This document shows positions 8,376-17,185 of a stretch of DNA of 50,863 bases, piece after piece. The DNA comes from Hydrogenophilales bacterium. Lineage in GTDB: Bacteria > Pseudomonadota > Gammaproteobacteria > Burkholderiales > Thiobacteraceae. The notes below the pieces were generated by a model that had not been told where the DNA came from, searched no databases, and saw nothing but the letters and a program-made list of their open reading frames with translations. Positions within the stretch are counted from its first letter, which is position 1, and each line of letters opens with the position of its first letter. The stretch spans positions 1-50,863 of the forward strand of contig JACRIU010000005.1 of the NCBI GenBank assembly GCA_016235775.1, in the 5' to 3' direction. The position numbers and the translations under genes were made by a program.

Positions 8376-9569
8376 TTGAAACTCTCGACACGCGTACAAG
8401 CTATCAAGCCCTCCCCCACTCTGGCGGTAACGGCCCTGGCGGCCAGCCTCAAGGCGCAGGGCAAAGACATCATTGGCCTCGGCGCCGGTGAACCGGATTT
8501 TGACACCCCGCAGCACATCAAGGACGCCGCCATCGCGGCCATCAACAAGGGGTTCACCAAATACACCGCGGTGGACGGCACGCCTTCGCTCAAGGCCGCC
8601 ATCATCGCCAAATTCAAGCGCGACAACGGCCTCGACTACACGCCGAAGCAAATCTTGGTTTCATGTGGGGGCAAGCAGAGCTTTTTCAACTTGGCGCAGG
8701 CCTACATCAATCCCGGCGACGAAGTCATCATCCCCGCGCCGTACTGGGTGTCCTATCCGGATATCGTGCTGCTGGCCGACGGCAAACCGGTCATCGTCGA
8801 TGCCGGCATCGAGCAAGGCTTCAAAATCACGCCTACGCAACTGGAAGCGGCGATCACGCCCAAGACCTGCATGGTGGTGATCAACAGCCCGAGCAACCCG
8901 AGCGGCGCGGTTTATACCCAGGGTGAACTCGCAGCGCTGGGCGCCGTGCTGCGCCGTCACCCGGATATTCTCATCGCCACCGACGACATGTACGAGCACA
9001 TCCTGTTGGGCGACGTGCCATTCAGCAACATTCTCTACGCCTGCCCCGATTTGTATGATCGCACCATGGTGCTCAACGGCGTCTCCAAAGCCTACTCCAT
9101 GACCGGCTGGCGCATCGGCTACGCGGCGGGGCCGGAGCACATCATCACCGCCATGACCAATGTGCAATCGCAAAGCACCTCGAATCCGACCTCGATTTCG
9201 CAAGTGGCGGCCGAAGCCGCGCTGAATGGCGACCAAGCCTGCATTCAACCCATGCTCAAAGCGTTCCGCGAGCGCCATGTGTTCGTCGTCGATACGCTGA
9301 ACAAAATCCCCGGCGTGAAATGCCTGCCTTCCGGCGGCGCGTTCTACGCCTTTCCCGATGTGCGCGCAGCCATCGGCACTTTGTATAAAAAAGACACCAT
9401 CGCCGAAGCCAACGACATCGCCATCAGCAATTACCTGTTGGAAAAAAGCGGCGTGGCCGTGGTGCCCGGCTCGGCCTTCGGCTTGGAGGGTTATATCCGC
9501 CTGTCCTTCGCCACTTCGATGGGAAATCTGGAAAAAGCGCTGGCCCGCATTCACCAGGCGCTCGCCTGA
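8376..9569 (+). CDS. pyridoxal-phosphate aspartate aminotransferase (class I)
   Basis: The 397-residue transaminase interconverts aspartate/2-oxoglutarate and oxaloacetate/glutamate. The substrate-site phrase LGAGEPDFDTP lies near the N-terminus, and the NSPSNPSG motif sits mid-protein. The PLP-lysine motif SKAYSMTGWRIGY is near residue 236, and RLSFA near the C-terminus carries the carboxylate-binding Arg. I prefer the TTG at 8376 (MKLSTRVQAIKPSP) because a gaagga site lies eight bases upstream and homologues start there. A TTG at 8328 would add 16 unlike residues. It is divergent to uvrB with an 80-base shared promoter region containing a ggtaa-aa-ttacc palindrome (8296-8307). No LexA-box match is visible. 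Confidence 0.93.
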   Translation: MKLSTRVQAIKPSPTLAVTALAASLKAQGKDIIGLGAGEPDFDTPQHIKDAAIAAINKGFTKYTAVDGTPSLKAAIIAKFKRDNGLDYTPKQILVSCGGKQSFFNLAQAYINPGDEVIIPAPYWVSYPDIVLLADGKPVIVDAGIEQGFKITPTQLEAAITPKTCMVVINSPSNPSGAVYTQGELAALGAVLRRHPDILIATDDMYEHILLGDVPFSNILYACPDLYDRTMVLNGVSKAYSMTGWRIGYAAGPEHIITAMTNVQSQSTSNPTSISQVAAEAALNGDQACIQPMLKAFRERHVFVVDTLNKIPGVKCLPSGGAFYAFPDVRAAIGTLYKKDTIAEANDIAISNYLLEKSGVAVVPGSAFGLEGYIRLSFATSMGNLEKALARIHQALA

Positions 9570-9711
9570 CATCGCCCCGTAAGGCCGCCAAGACCGAGGC
9601 TTAGCGGCAAAATTACTGCCTTTCCCCTCAAGCAAGCGTATGCCATGCCGATAAGTCCCTATAGCCTGTAAGGCCTATGCGCGGACACCGCGCAAAATAC
9701 TGGAGGGCACC

Positions 9712-10587
9712 ATGAATTGTTTTTTCCGTCATATCGTCACGCTCACCTTGCAGCTCGGTCTGTTGTTAAGTCCAGCATTGGCGCAAGCCGCCGACCCGGT
9801 GCCCAAGCCCATACTGTTGGGTATTCTCTCCACCGCCGAGCCGGCGCGCATCCATGCCGAATGGCAGCCCTTCACCGACTACCTCTCCAAAGCAATCGGG
9901 CAGCCGGTTGCCATTACGGTGCCGCGCGGCTTCGACAAGCTGGTGGAGTTCATCGATGAGGGCAAGGTCGATATCTTTTACGTCAACTCCTACCTGATGT
10001 ACCGCGCGAAGGAAAAGGGCAAGGCCGCTCCCATCGCGCAGATGATGAACCTCAATGGCAGCGTGCTGAGCCGATCCATTGTGTTTGTCCGAGGCGATAG
10101 CGGCATCAACAACCTTTCGCAGCTTAAAGGCGAGAAAGTCGCTTTCGTCAGTCCCAGTGGGGCGGGTGGCTACCTATCGCCGCGCGCGGCGTTTTACCAG
10201 GCCGGCATCAAGACCAAGGAAGAAACACAGGAGATGTTTACGCAAAATCTCAGCACGTCGATTCACAAGGTACTCCTGGGCGACGCCAAAGCCGCCACCA
10301 TGTGCGGGCTTAATTTCAAATTGATGAGCGAGAAACTCAACACCGGCGAGCTCAAGGTCATCAGTACCTCGGAGGACTATGCCGAAGATGCCATTGGCGC
10401 GAACCCCACCATGAATGCCGATTTGCGCCAACACATTACCAAGGCGCTGACCGGTATGCATGACACCGAAGCGGGGCGCAAAGTGCTGGCCGGTATGCGC
10501 GAACTGAAAGTGCTGAAATTCGTTCCATACGATGCCAACATGACCGAGACCGTGACCCGCAAACTGATTCGCGAAGCAAAAATGTAG
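9712..10587 (+). CDS. PhnD/phosphonate-type periplasmic substrate-binding protein
   Basis: This 291-residue protein has a clear Sec signal peptide (charged start, hydrophobic LTLQLGLLLSPALA, cleavage after AQA near residue 26). The mature part has the phosphate/phosphonate-binding fold, including FTDYLSKAIGQPV, DIFYVNSYLMY, LKGEKVAFVSPSGAGGY and a final VPYDANMTETV segment. No ABC permease or ATPase accompanies it. Instead it is followed after seven bases by a membrane diguanylate cyclase. Such pairs are known in which the binding protein acts as a ligand sensor for the signalling protein. That role is inferred here. A strong ggaggg site precedes the ATG. The ligand is not predictable. Confidence 0.85.
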   Translation: MNCFFRHIVTLTLQLGLLLSPALAQAADPVPKPILLGILSTAEPARIHAEWQPFTDYLSKAIGQPVAITVPRGFDKLVEFIDEGKVDIFYVNSYLMYRAKEKGKAAPIAQMMNLNGSVLSRSIVFVRGDSGINNLSQLKGEKVAFVSPSGAGGYLSPRAAFYQAGIKTKEETQEMFTQNLSTSIHKVLLGDAKAATMCGLNFKLMSEKLNTGELKVISTSEDYAEDAIGANPTMNADLRQHITKALTGMHDTEAGRKVLAGMRELKVLKFVPYDANMTETVTRKLIREAKM

Positions 10588-10594
10588 GCCTCGC

Positions 10595-12307
10595 ATGCGG
10601 GGTCTCACGCTTCAAACAAAATTGCTCGCCAGCCTCGCGGCCTTGCTGGCGGCGGCCCTCACCGTTCTTGCTTACGTCCTCATCGATGAAAGCCGGCAAC
10701 GCCGAGACGAGTTTACCCTGGAGCAAGCCCGCTACCAGGCGCAGATGCTGGCCGACGCCAGCGTGGATGCCGTCGCATCCGAAGACTTCGAACTCATGGA
10801 GCGCTGGATTCGCGCCGCCCTGCCGTCGAGCGGCTACGCGTATGCCGCACTGGTTCGCACCAACGGCCAGGTGCTCACCCATAGCGACACCAGCCAAATC
10901 GGCAAGCACGCCCAAACCCAGACCGAGCCGGCATCGGCGCAGCGAGACTACACGTGGAAGAATCGTCCGGTACACGAAATCATTCACCCGGTGCGCATCG
11001 GCCAACGCCATCTGGCCAATGCGCACATCGCCTATTTTACGGATACCAAGACAGCGCTCGGCGCACAAACCCAATACAAAATTGGCATGGTTCTGATTGC
11101 CGTGCTGCTGTTGTTGGGCGCCGCCGCCTGGCTCGTGTCCCGGTCGATCATCCAACCGATTGGAGAACTCACTCTGGCCGTGTCGAAAACCACTTACGAA
11201 CAAGGCGCCGAGCTGAGCGGCGCTCTTTTGCATCGGCGTGATGAAATTGGCATCCTCGCCAATGCTTTCGCCAATATGGCCCATTCCCTGGTAGAAGCTT
11301 TTCGGTTAGTAAAGCAGAGCAATGCCGAACTGGAGCAGCGTGTCGCAGCGCGCACGCACGATCTGCACGATGCCAATCTGGCCATCGAGGCCAGTCACGC
11401 ACGCGTGATGGCAATCATGGAGAATGTGGCGGACGGAATCCTTACCGTGGATGCCAATGGCCGCATCGATTCCTGCAACCAGGCCATCGAGCAACTATTT
11501 GGCTATCGCCAGCAGGATCTGATCGGCCAGCCCGTTGACATATTGTTTGGCGCAGCGCCTTCCTCCGGCGCTGAAGCGGGCCCAACTGACATGGAACACA
11601 GCACCACCCGAGCGGGCGTGGTGGAACTAACCGGCCGCCACCAGAATGGCTCGACTTTTCCGCTCGAAATCGCTTGGAGCACGCTTGACCAGGGCAATCT
11701 GCGCGTGACCATCGGCATCGCCAGGGATATCAGCCAACAAAAACAAGTGGTCGAACATCTGCAACACTTCGCCGACCATGATGCACTGACCGGGCTATAC
11801 AATCGACGCCATTTCGAAGCGGAACTCGGACGCGTGGTCGAGCGCACGCGGCGCGGGCGCGCCGAGCAATGCGCGCTCATGTTTCTGGATCTCGACCATT
11901 TCAAGCAGGTCAACGATACGCTGGGACATGCCGCCGGCGATCACGTATTGATCGAGGTCGCCCAGCACATCAAGACCCATACCCGAAAATCCGATTTGGC
12001 GGCGCGCCTGGGGGGAGACGAGTTCGCGATTTTGCTCTACAACATCACCAAGGAACAGGCGCTGCTTGCCGCGGATACCCTGCGCCGCGCTTTGGATGAG
12101 ACGGATTTTCGCTATGAGTTGACCCGACTCGACATCGGCTGTTCGATTGGCGTCACGCTGATTCAACACGACATACCCTCGGCCAATGCCGTGATGGAAC
12201 GAGCCGATCAAGCCTGCTATCAGGCGAAACGCGCCGGCCGCAATCTGGTGCGCCTCTTCCAGACCGGAGATCCCGCTTCGCTGAAAATCGTGACGCCGGA
12301 ACAGTAA
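10595..12307 (+). CDS. membrane-bound PAS-GGDEF diguanylate cyclase
   Basis: The 570-residue protein synthesises the second messenger c-di-GMP from GTP. A first membrane helix (about 8-28) is followed by a periplasmic region to about 160. A second helix (IGMVLIAVLLLLGAAAWLVS) leads into a HAMP linker and a helical stalk. A PAS domain covers roughly 265-380, and a GGDEF domain makes up the last 170 residues. The active-site GGDEF is intact in RLGGDEFAILLY. A product-inhibition I-site RKSD lies exactly five residues before it, so feedback control is expected. The periplasmic segment and the binding-protein gene just upstream suggest that both form one sensing unit. Confidence 0.93.
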   Translation: MRGLTLQTKLLASLAALLAAALTVLAYVLIDESRQRRDEFTLEQARYQAQMLADASVDAVASEDFELMERWIRAALPSSGYAYAALVRTNGQVLTHSDTSQIGKHAQTQTEPASAQRDYTWKNRPVHEIIHPVRIGQRHLANAHIAYFTDTKTALGAQTQYKIGMVLIAVLLLLGAAAWLVSRSIIQPIGELTLAVSKTTYEQGAELSGALLHRRDEIGILANAFANMAHSLVEAFRLVKQSNAELEQRVAARTHDLHDANLAIEASHARVMAIMENVADGILTVDANGRIDSCNQAIEQLFGYRQQDLIGQPVDILFGAAPSSGAEAGPTDMEHSTTRAGVVELTGRHQNGSTFPLEIAWSTLDQGNLRVTIGIARDISQQKQVVEHLQHFADHDALTGLYNRRHFEAELGRVVERTRRGRAEQCALMFLDLDHFKQVNDTLGHAAGDHVLIEVAQHIKTHTRKSDLAARLGGDEFAILLYNITKEQALLAADTLRRALDETDFRYELTRLDIGCSIGVTLIQHDIPSANAVMERADQACYQAKRAGRNLVRLFQTGDPASLKIVTPEQ

Positions 12308-12327
12308 GCGAACGCCCCGCTCCACGC

Positions 12328-13641
12328 TTACTTGAATAGCTTCTCCAGCGCCTGACCCGCCTTCGAGCCGGCGCTGGTGCCCAACCCCGGCCCCATGATC
12401 GCCGTGCCCGCCGCCGCGCCGGCCAGCGCGGCGCGATTGGGAAACAACACCGGATCGTTCACCGTGCCGCTCACGTCCAAGGGCACTTCGATCAAGCTTG
12501 CGGCGCCTTTCATCGCCACATTCACGCGGCCTGCGAGCTTCTTGTTCGCGGCGATATCCACATTCCCCTGCGCGCTCAAGATGCCGGAGGCGGCTTTCAT
12601 TCGATTCAGCTGATAGTGTTTCCCGGCAATGACGAGCGTACCGGATAACTCGTCGAACCGGGTCTGCCCGCCGCGCGTGCCTTGCGTTGCCAGCGACTTC
12701 ACCGCGCGCTCCAGATCCAAGCCGTACAACACGCCGTGCTGCACATTGAATTTGAAATTGCCGCGCAGATTGTCGCCAAGCTGACCGGCTTCTTTTGCGT
12801 TCATCGTATAAGCGCCGTTCGCGTTCAACTTGCCGCTTAAGCTGGTCGCGGTTGTCAGCAGCGCGACGATCTCCTTCAGTTCCACCTGGGCAGTCTGCGC
12901 CTCGCCTTTCACTTTCCAGCCTTGTTTCCAACTTGCGTTGAGCTTGGCCTTGAGCGTGCCGCCATACAGGCCGGCGTTGATCTCAGGCAGATTCAGTTCA
13001 TGCTCTTTCAGCAATCCCTTTGCGGTCAATGTGTCGATTTTGAGCGCGGGATTGAGCGGTAGATTCCAGTTCTTGGCCTGTATATTTAACTGCTGTCCAG
13101 CTTCACCTGGGCTCAGCTTCAGCTTGAAACGCTTATCTTCGCTGCCGGCGTCGATGGCCGCCAGCCCGCTATCATCGAGCGCGATGTCCGCGCACAGCGG
13201 GCCCCATTTCAGCGCATCCAAGTCCAATTGAAGCGCGGAAAGTTGAATGCGCTTGACCTTAATCGTTTGCGGGCCATCGGCCGGGCGCTTGGCCAGCGCG
13301 GTGAGTTTGCCGATCAGAGCGTGATCGAGCGTGACGCCATCAATTTCCACCGCGCGCAACACTTTTACTTCGCTCAATAGCGACCACGGATCAGGCCGCA
13401 CGGTCACCGCGCCGATTTTGGTTTCATGCGATTTGCCGAGGGTGATCCCCGCCAGCGTCACCGAGGGCAAAGGCAAGAGCGCGAATTTTAATTCCGCAAT
13501 CACCACCGGCTCGCCGAGCTTGCCGGAGGCGATTTTCTGAATCTGCGGGAGATAGCGATCAAGCGGGATTAAAAACGGAACAAGCAGCGCAAACAGCAGC
13601 ACAACGCCGAGCAGGAAAGCACTGATTTTGAGCCGCCGCAT
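12328..13641 (-). CDS. AsmA family protein
   Basis: The 437-residue protein has one N-terminal membrane anchor (FLLGVVLLFALLVPFLI), followed by the AsmA opening LDRYLPQIQKIASGKLGEPV. Long beta-rich periplasmic repeats of the NVDIAANKKLAGRVNVAM kind follow. The glycine/alanine-rich C-terminus (LAGAAAGTAIMGPGLGT) is common in the family. AsmA-type proteins are linked to outer-membrane assembly and lipid transport between membranes. It is about two thirds the length of E. coli AsmA (617). It converges with the diguanylate cyclase gene with 20 bases between stops. The exact subfamily is uncertain. Confidence 0.85.
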   Translation of the reverse strand: MRRLKISAFLLGVVLLFALLVPFLIPLDRYLPQIQKIASGKLGEPVVIAELKFALLPLPSVTLAGITLGKSHETKIGAVTVRPDPWSLLSEVKVLRAVEIDGVTLDHALIGKLTALAKRPADGPQTIKVKRIQLSALQLDLDALKWGPLCADIALDDSGLAAIDAGSEDKRFKLKLSPGEAGQQLNIQAKNWNLPLNPALKIDTLTAKGLLKEHELNLPEINAGLYGGTLKAKLNASWKQGWKVKGEAQTAQVELKEIVALLTTATSLSGKLNANGAYTMNAKEAGQLGDNLRGNFKFNVQHGVLYGLDLERAVKSLATQGTRGGQTRFDELSGTLVIAGKHYQLNRMKAASGILSAQGNVDIAANKKLAGRVNVAMKGAASLIEVPLDVSGTVNDPVLFPNRAALAGAAAGTAIMGPGLGTSAGSKAGQALEKLFK

Positions 13642-13697
13642 AGCCGTATCCGGTTGACCTGAAGCACTGAGATCGCTATCATACGGCCCTCTTACGT

Positions 13698-13773
13698 TCC
13701 CCGATAGCTCAGTCGGTAGAGCAACGGACTGTTAATCCGTGTGTCCCTGGTTCGAGTCCAGGTCGGGGAGCCA
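13698..13773 (+). tRNA. tRNA-Asn (anticodon GTT)
   Basis: The 76-nucleotide cloverleaf has the acceptor stem tccccga/tcgggga, the D-loop agctcagtcggtagagc and the anticodon stem-loop ggactgttaatcc with GTT. It also has the T-arm ctggttcgagtccag and an encoded CCA end. Confidence 0.98.
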
Positions 13774-13780
13774 AAATACA

Positions 13781-13808
13781 AAGGGCTGCAGCGATGCAGC
13801 CCTTTTCC
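13781..13808. terminator. bidirectional intrinsic terminator after tRNA-Asn
   Basis: A perfect 10-bp stem (aagggctgca / tgcagccctt) with loop gcga is followed by tt-cc on the plus strand. On the minus strand, tgtatttt follows. It can end the tRNA transcript and also the long leftward operon whose last gene stops at 13860. Confidence 0.85.
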
Positions 13809-13859
13809 ATTCTGCTCCTGCTCCCCCGTCAACGAAAACGGATGAAGTCCGGCGCCCCG

Positions 13860-14354
13860 TCACTTTGATTTTGAAAGCGCTTCCCGCCTTGATTCAATGT
13901 CTGCGGTTAACAGAGTGCGCAGATAACTGCATCCTTCCCGCACCGCATCATAGTGAGCGACGGACAGGGCGCCGGGAGGTTTGTCCTGGAGAATCCCGGC
14001 AATTTTGTCTTGTAGTGCCGCATAGCCGTCCTGCTGAGACGTCCGCGAGAGGTACATGCCGCCACGAAAAAAGTACCAATTGCGTAAATCATGCGAGAAG
14101 GCGAGGAGTCGATCGTAGGTGACGGCCTCGTCTCTTGGCCATTTCGGAAGAAGGGCAGTCAGCTCCCATAGCTCTTTATATACCTCGATCCTCCGCTTTC
14201 GAAGATCGGTGTCGATCTTTCCAAAGAGGGTTTCCGTACGGGCAATCCGCTCCTTCCACACACTCCCCAACCAAGCGGCTAATGCACCGGCAATGACGAC
14301 ACTACCCCCCGCGGCGGCAAGGGCCGAATAAAAAACGTTCTCCCATGGGGACAT
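13860..14354 (-). CDS. small membrane-anchored protein of unknown function, last gene of the eCIS operon
   Basis: From ATG 14354 the protein has 164 residues. One N-terminal membrane segment (FYSALAAAGGSVVIAGALAAWLG) is followed by a charged, mostly helical cytoplasmic-type domain with IEVYKELWELTALLP and LTADIESRREALSK. I chose 14354 over a longer frame from 14426 because gaggaaaa sits properly before it. The longer start would overlap the end of the preceding protease gene with unlike sequence. I do not recognise the family. Its place 48 bases after the M6 protease stop suggests co-expression with the cargo genes. Confidence 0.7.
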   Translation of the reverse strand: MSPWENVFYSALAAAGGSVVIAGALAAWLGSVWKERIARTETLFGKIDTDLRKRRIEVYKELWELTALLPKWPRDEAVTYDRLLAFSHDLRNWYFFRGGMYLSRTSQQDGYAALQDKIAGILQDKPPGALSVAHYDAVREGCSYLRTLLTADIESRREALSKSK

Positions 14355-14401
14355 TATGATTTTCCTCGTCTTGTGAAACCGAATCCCAGGCCACCGGTCC
14401 C

Positions 14402-16636
14402 TTACACACGCAGCGTCAACGACCACTTCTCAAGCACACCCGTATCGATTGCCGCCAGATCACTGACGCGAAGCACCCATTCCCCGGCAATCGATTCACC
14501 CAGCAGCGAAGCAAGCGCCGGAAAAGACGACTGGTCATACGTAAACCGCAAATCACGCTGGGCGCCGCCTTCCTGGTTGTGCAACGCCACACTGTGACCG
14601 GACGGCGCAACCAGCGAAACCTTGAGATCTCCTCGATAACTATGGGCAATGGCTACCATGATCTTGATCCCCGCCGCTTGCCCCGCCGCCGCCACAGTGG
14701 CGGAATCTTGTATGCCTTGAGGATTGGCGTCCGGTATCTGAAGATTCGGCTCCCGCGCCACCGAGTGCTCGGTTTCGATCGCCTCATACGCCACCTCCAG
14801 GCCCCACCAATTTAGGCGTCCCACATCCTGTTGCTCCAGATCCCGCACCGACAGCGTCCAATTGCCCTGCATCGTCTCGCCGGAAAGCGCCGCGAGAGAG
14901 GCCAAGGAAGCGGATGTCCACGTCTGCTTCAGATCATGGCCACCGCCGCCGCTCTTGTTATGCAGCATCGCCCGTTTGCCGGAGGGCGAGCTCACTTCTA
15001 CTTGGATATCCCCCACATAGGTGTGCGTGATCGAGACGCGGACACTCAACGATTTCACCTTCCCATTGCCTGGCGCAGTCAACACGCTGGCAATCCCCTC
15101 CGGTTTGTTGTCCGGAATCAGTTGATCCGCCGTCACCTCTCCTTTCCAAACCGGGCCGGCAACCACAGCACCGGCACGGAATGTAATTCGCTCCCCGGCT
15201 ACGCCGATATCTCCGACGATCAGCCCTGACTCGGCGCCGTCCCATTGCCTGGAGGAAGGCGTGGTATCGTGAGCCAGCGCAATGCCTGAACGGCTCGCAT
15301 AGAAATCTCCCGCATCCCCGCCATTCATGTTTTTTTCCAAGTCCAAATGCCCGTCCGCCTGCAACAGGCCGCATTGATAGTGACGATCCGCCGCACCGCC
15401 CTGCCACTCGTTCGAGCCCAACCAATCGCAGTGGAAAACCGCCAGGCCGGAAGATGGCAAGTACGTATCCAACGCTAACCCGCTTCGGTTCTCGACAATA
15501 AAATATTCATTGGGCTTGTCTGTCGCATAATTGTGAATCGTTCCATAATCGCCATGCTTGATCTCGAAATCGCCTACGCCATTCAGGCTTACCTCGTTAT
15601 CGGGCCACCCCACCAGGTCACGCAGATATCCGCTCAACGGCGACGGCGTCCGGCCACGGTTCAAATGGTTCCCCGATCCCATGAGGCAATAAACACCGAT
15701 GCCGTGACTCTGCTCAAAATCCCCATCTCGCTCGCCATAGTCATACATGTCCGGAAAGCGGCACAGCATGTGGCTGGACTCATGGCAGAAAGTGCCGATC
15801 GAAAGATCGACGGGACTTCTCCCCATGCTGGTCAGCATGTAAAAGTAGCTTCGAAAATTGCCGTAGCTCAGTTGGGCAACCGAGTTATGCGGCCAAAGAT
15901 TACCCTCATAAAGCGTGCGGCCCGCGTAAAGAAAGCTGATCGCGTCAATCGTTCCATCGCTTCTTGAGTCGAATCGCGAGAAATCATTGCCCAACTGGGC
16001 TGCAACGGTGTTCATTACCTCTTCCACCAGCAACACCTGCTTATAGTGCGCCTGCGGTTTGGAAAGCCGGATGGGGCCCATGACGACGTTGGTATAGTCC
16101 AATTTCCCATTCGAGACTTGCCGGAAATATTCGCGCACGGAGCAGAAATTACCCTGCGCCTGATAGTTGGCGCCATTCAGCATCGCGTCCACATCCGCCT
16201 GAGTCACCGTTGATTGCACATCGGGAAACTCCACCAGAACCGTCAAGCCGCGCACGGGCCCTTCGCTCACGCGCCGTCCTGTGAGCAATCCGCGATTGGG
16301 CCCGATCGTATGCATCATGTGTCCCGACGCGATCGTGTGCACGGGCCGCAACTGTTCGTAACGCTGCTTGAACTTGGCGTTGCGAATCCCGGGCGAATCC
16401 TTCAGGTGGCGGCGAATCCCCATTGGAGGGTTCTTGCCCAAGGGCGTCGCGCTCGAAACGAGTTGGCCATTTTGCAGGTCTGCATAGCAGTACAAGCCCA
16501 AATCAAGGTCATACACGACCGTGAAACCATCAAGGGTCTCATAGCGCGCATAGAACTCATCCCCAAACACGGCCAACTCCACATCCGGGCCTTTTTCCTG
16601 CCGGAATATCAGATATTCACCGAAGATAGCGCTCAT
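14402..16636 (-). CDS. M6-type zinc metalloprotease with two C-terminal P-domains, candidate eCIS cargo
   Basis: The 744-residue protein has the zinc motif HESSH (residues 285-289) followed by FPDMYD. The M6/immune-inhibitor-A phrase VYCLMGSGNHL lies about 30 residues later. The C-terminal 250 residues hold two proprotein-convertase P-like beta domains. Each has the pattern HxYxGDxxVxxxxPSGxxxxLHN and ends GxWxLxVxDL. M6 enzymes are secreted proteases that cleave host proteins. Here no Sec signal is visible after the preferred start, ATG 16636, which has ggaggg nine bases upstream. Loading into the neighbouring injection particle is an alternative export route, which is inference. The usual Gly after HExxH is replaced (HMLCRFPD), so activity deserves testing. 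The IS630 element ends 35 bases upstream. Confidence 0.85.
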   Translation of the reverse strand: MSAIFGEYLIFRQEKGPDVELAVFGDEFYARYETLDGFTVVYDLDLGLYCYADLQNGQLVSSATPLGKNPPMGIRRHLKDSPGIRNAKFKQRYEQLRPVHTIASGHMMHTIGPNRGLLTGRRVSEGPVRGLTVLVEFPDVQSTVTQADVDAMLNGANYQAQGNFCSVREYFRQVSNGKLDYTNVVMGPIRLSKPQAHYKQVLLVEEVMNTVAAQLGNDFSRFDSRSDGTIDAISFLYAGRTLYEGNLWPHNSVAQLSYGNFRSYFYMLTSMGRSPVDLSIGTFCHESSHMLCRFPDMYDYGERDGDFEQSHGIGVYCLMGSGNHLNRGRTPSPLSGYLRDLVGWPDNEVSLNGVGDFEIKHGDYGTIHNYATDKPNEYFIVENRSGLALDTYLPSSGLAVFHCDWLGSNEWQGGAADRHYQCGLLQADGHLDLEKNMNGGDAGDFYASRSGIALAHDTTPSSRQWDGAESGLIVGDIGVAGERITFRAGAVVAGPVWKGEVTADQLIPDNKPEGIASVLTAPGNGKVKSLSVRVSITHTYVGDIQVEVSSPSGKRAMLHNKSGGGGHDLKQTWTSASLASLAALSGETMQGNWTLSVRDLEQQDVGRLNWWGLEVAYEAIETEHSVAREPNLQIPDANPQGIQDSATVAAAGQAAGIKIMVAIAHSYRGDLKVSLVAPSGHSVALHNQEGGAQRDLRFTYDQSSFPALASLLGESIAGEWVLRVSDLAAIDTGVLEKWSLTLRV

Positions 16637-16741
16637 GATTGCAATCCCTCCTGCCGTTTGGCATCCACTAGTATAACAACACATAAATAACAAAACATGT
16701 ATCATGCTGTCGCATGCCCACCCCATGACGAGGAGCCAGCC

Positions 16742-17185
16742 ATGCGACAGACCGAACTGCATCTTACTGACGAGGATCGCGAGTTGATCGAAACATATCG
16801 CGCAAAGGGATTGCACCATGCCCGAGAAGTTAATCGGGCGCATATTTTGTCTGCCCTTGATCGCGGGATATCCGAAGCGCAGATCATGGAAGTTCTCGGC
16901 GTTGGACGAACCGTCATTTGGCGGACGCGAAGCGCATATCTGGATGGTGGTGTCGAATACGCACTGTGCGATGTCGCTCGTTCCGGTAAGCCACAAGAGT
17001 ACGACACCGACGTTGAGGCGCAGATTGTCGCCTTGGCTTGCTCGGAGCCTCCTGAGGGAGCCAAGCGCTGGACGCTTGAACTGCTGGAACAGGCTGCACG
17101 GAAGCAGGTGGGTATTGGACCGATCAGCCGCGAGACGATTCGCCGGTTGCTAAAAAAAACTGCCTCAAGCCATGGAGCAAGGTGA
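16742..17185 (+). CDS. IS630 transposase, N-terminal frame (orfA)
   Basis: The frame has 147 residues with helix-turn-helix DNA-binding content (ISEAQIMEVLGVGRTVIWR and a second HTH toward the C-terminus, ISRETIRRLLKK). It runs out of frame after the run of eight A at 17152-17159. A -1 slip on A-AAA-AAA joins it to the catalytic frame as LLKKNCLKPWSKVMWCIG, the family-typical continuation. The fused protein is about 367 residues, the normal IS630 size. The ATG follows a gacgaggag site. Confidence 0.9.
   Translation: MRQTELHLTDEDRELIETYRAKGLHHAREVNRAHILSALDRGISEAQIMEVLGVGRTVIWRTRSAYLDGGVEYALCDVARSGKPQEYDTDVEAQIVALACSEPPEGAKRWTLELLEQAARKQVGIGPISRETIRRLLKKTASSHGAR

Noticed and set aside
9570..9711. 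Possible c-di-GMP riboswitch ahead of the PhnD-like gene
   Set aside because: Small inverted repeats exist, but the conserved GEMM core and tetraloop pattern could not be found.
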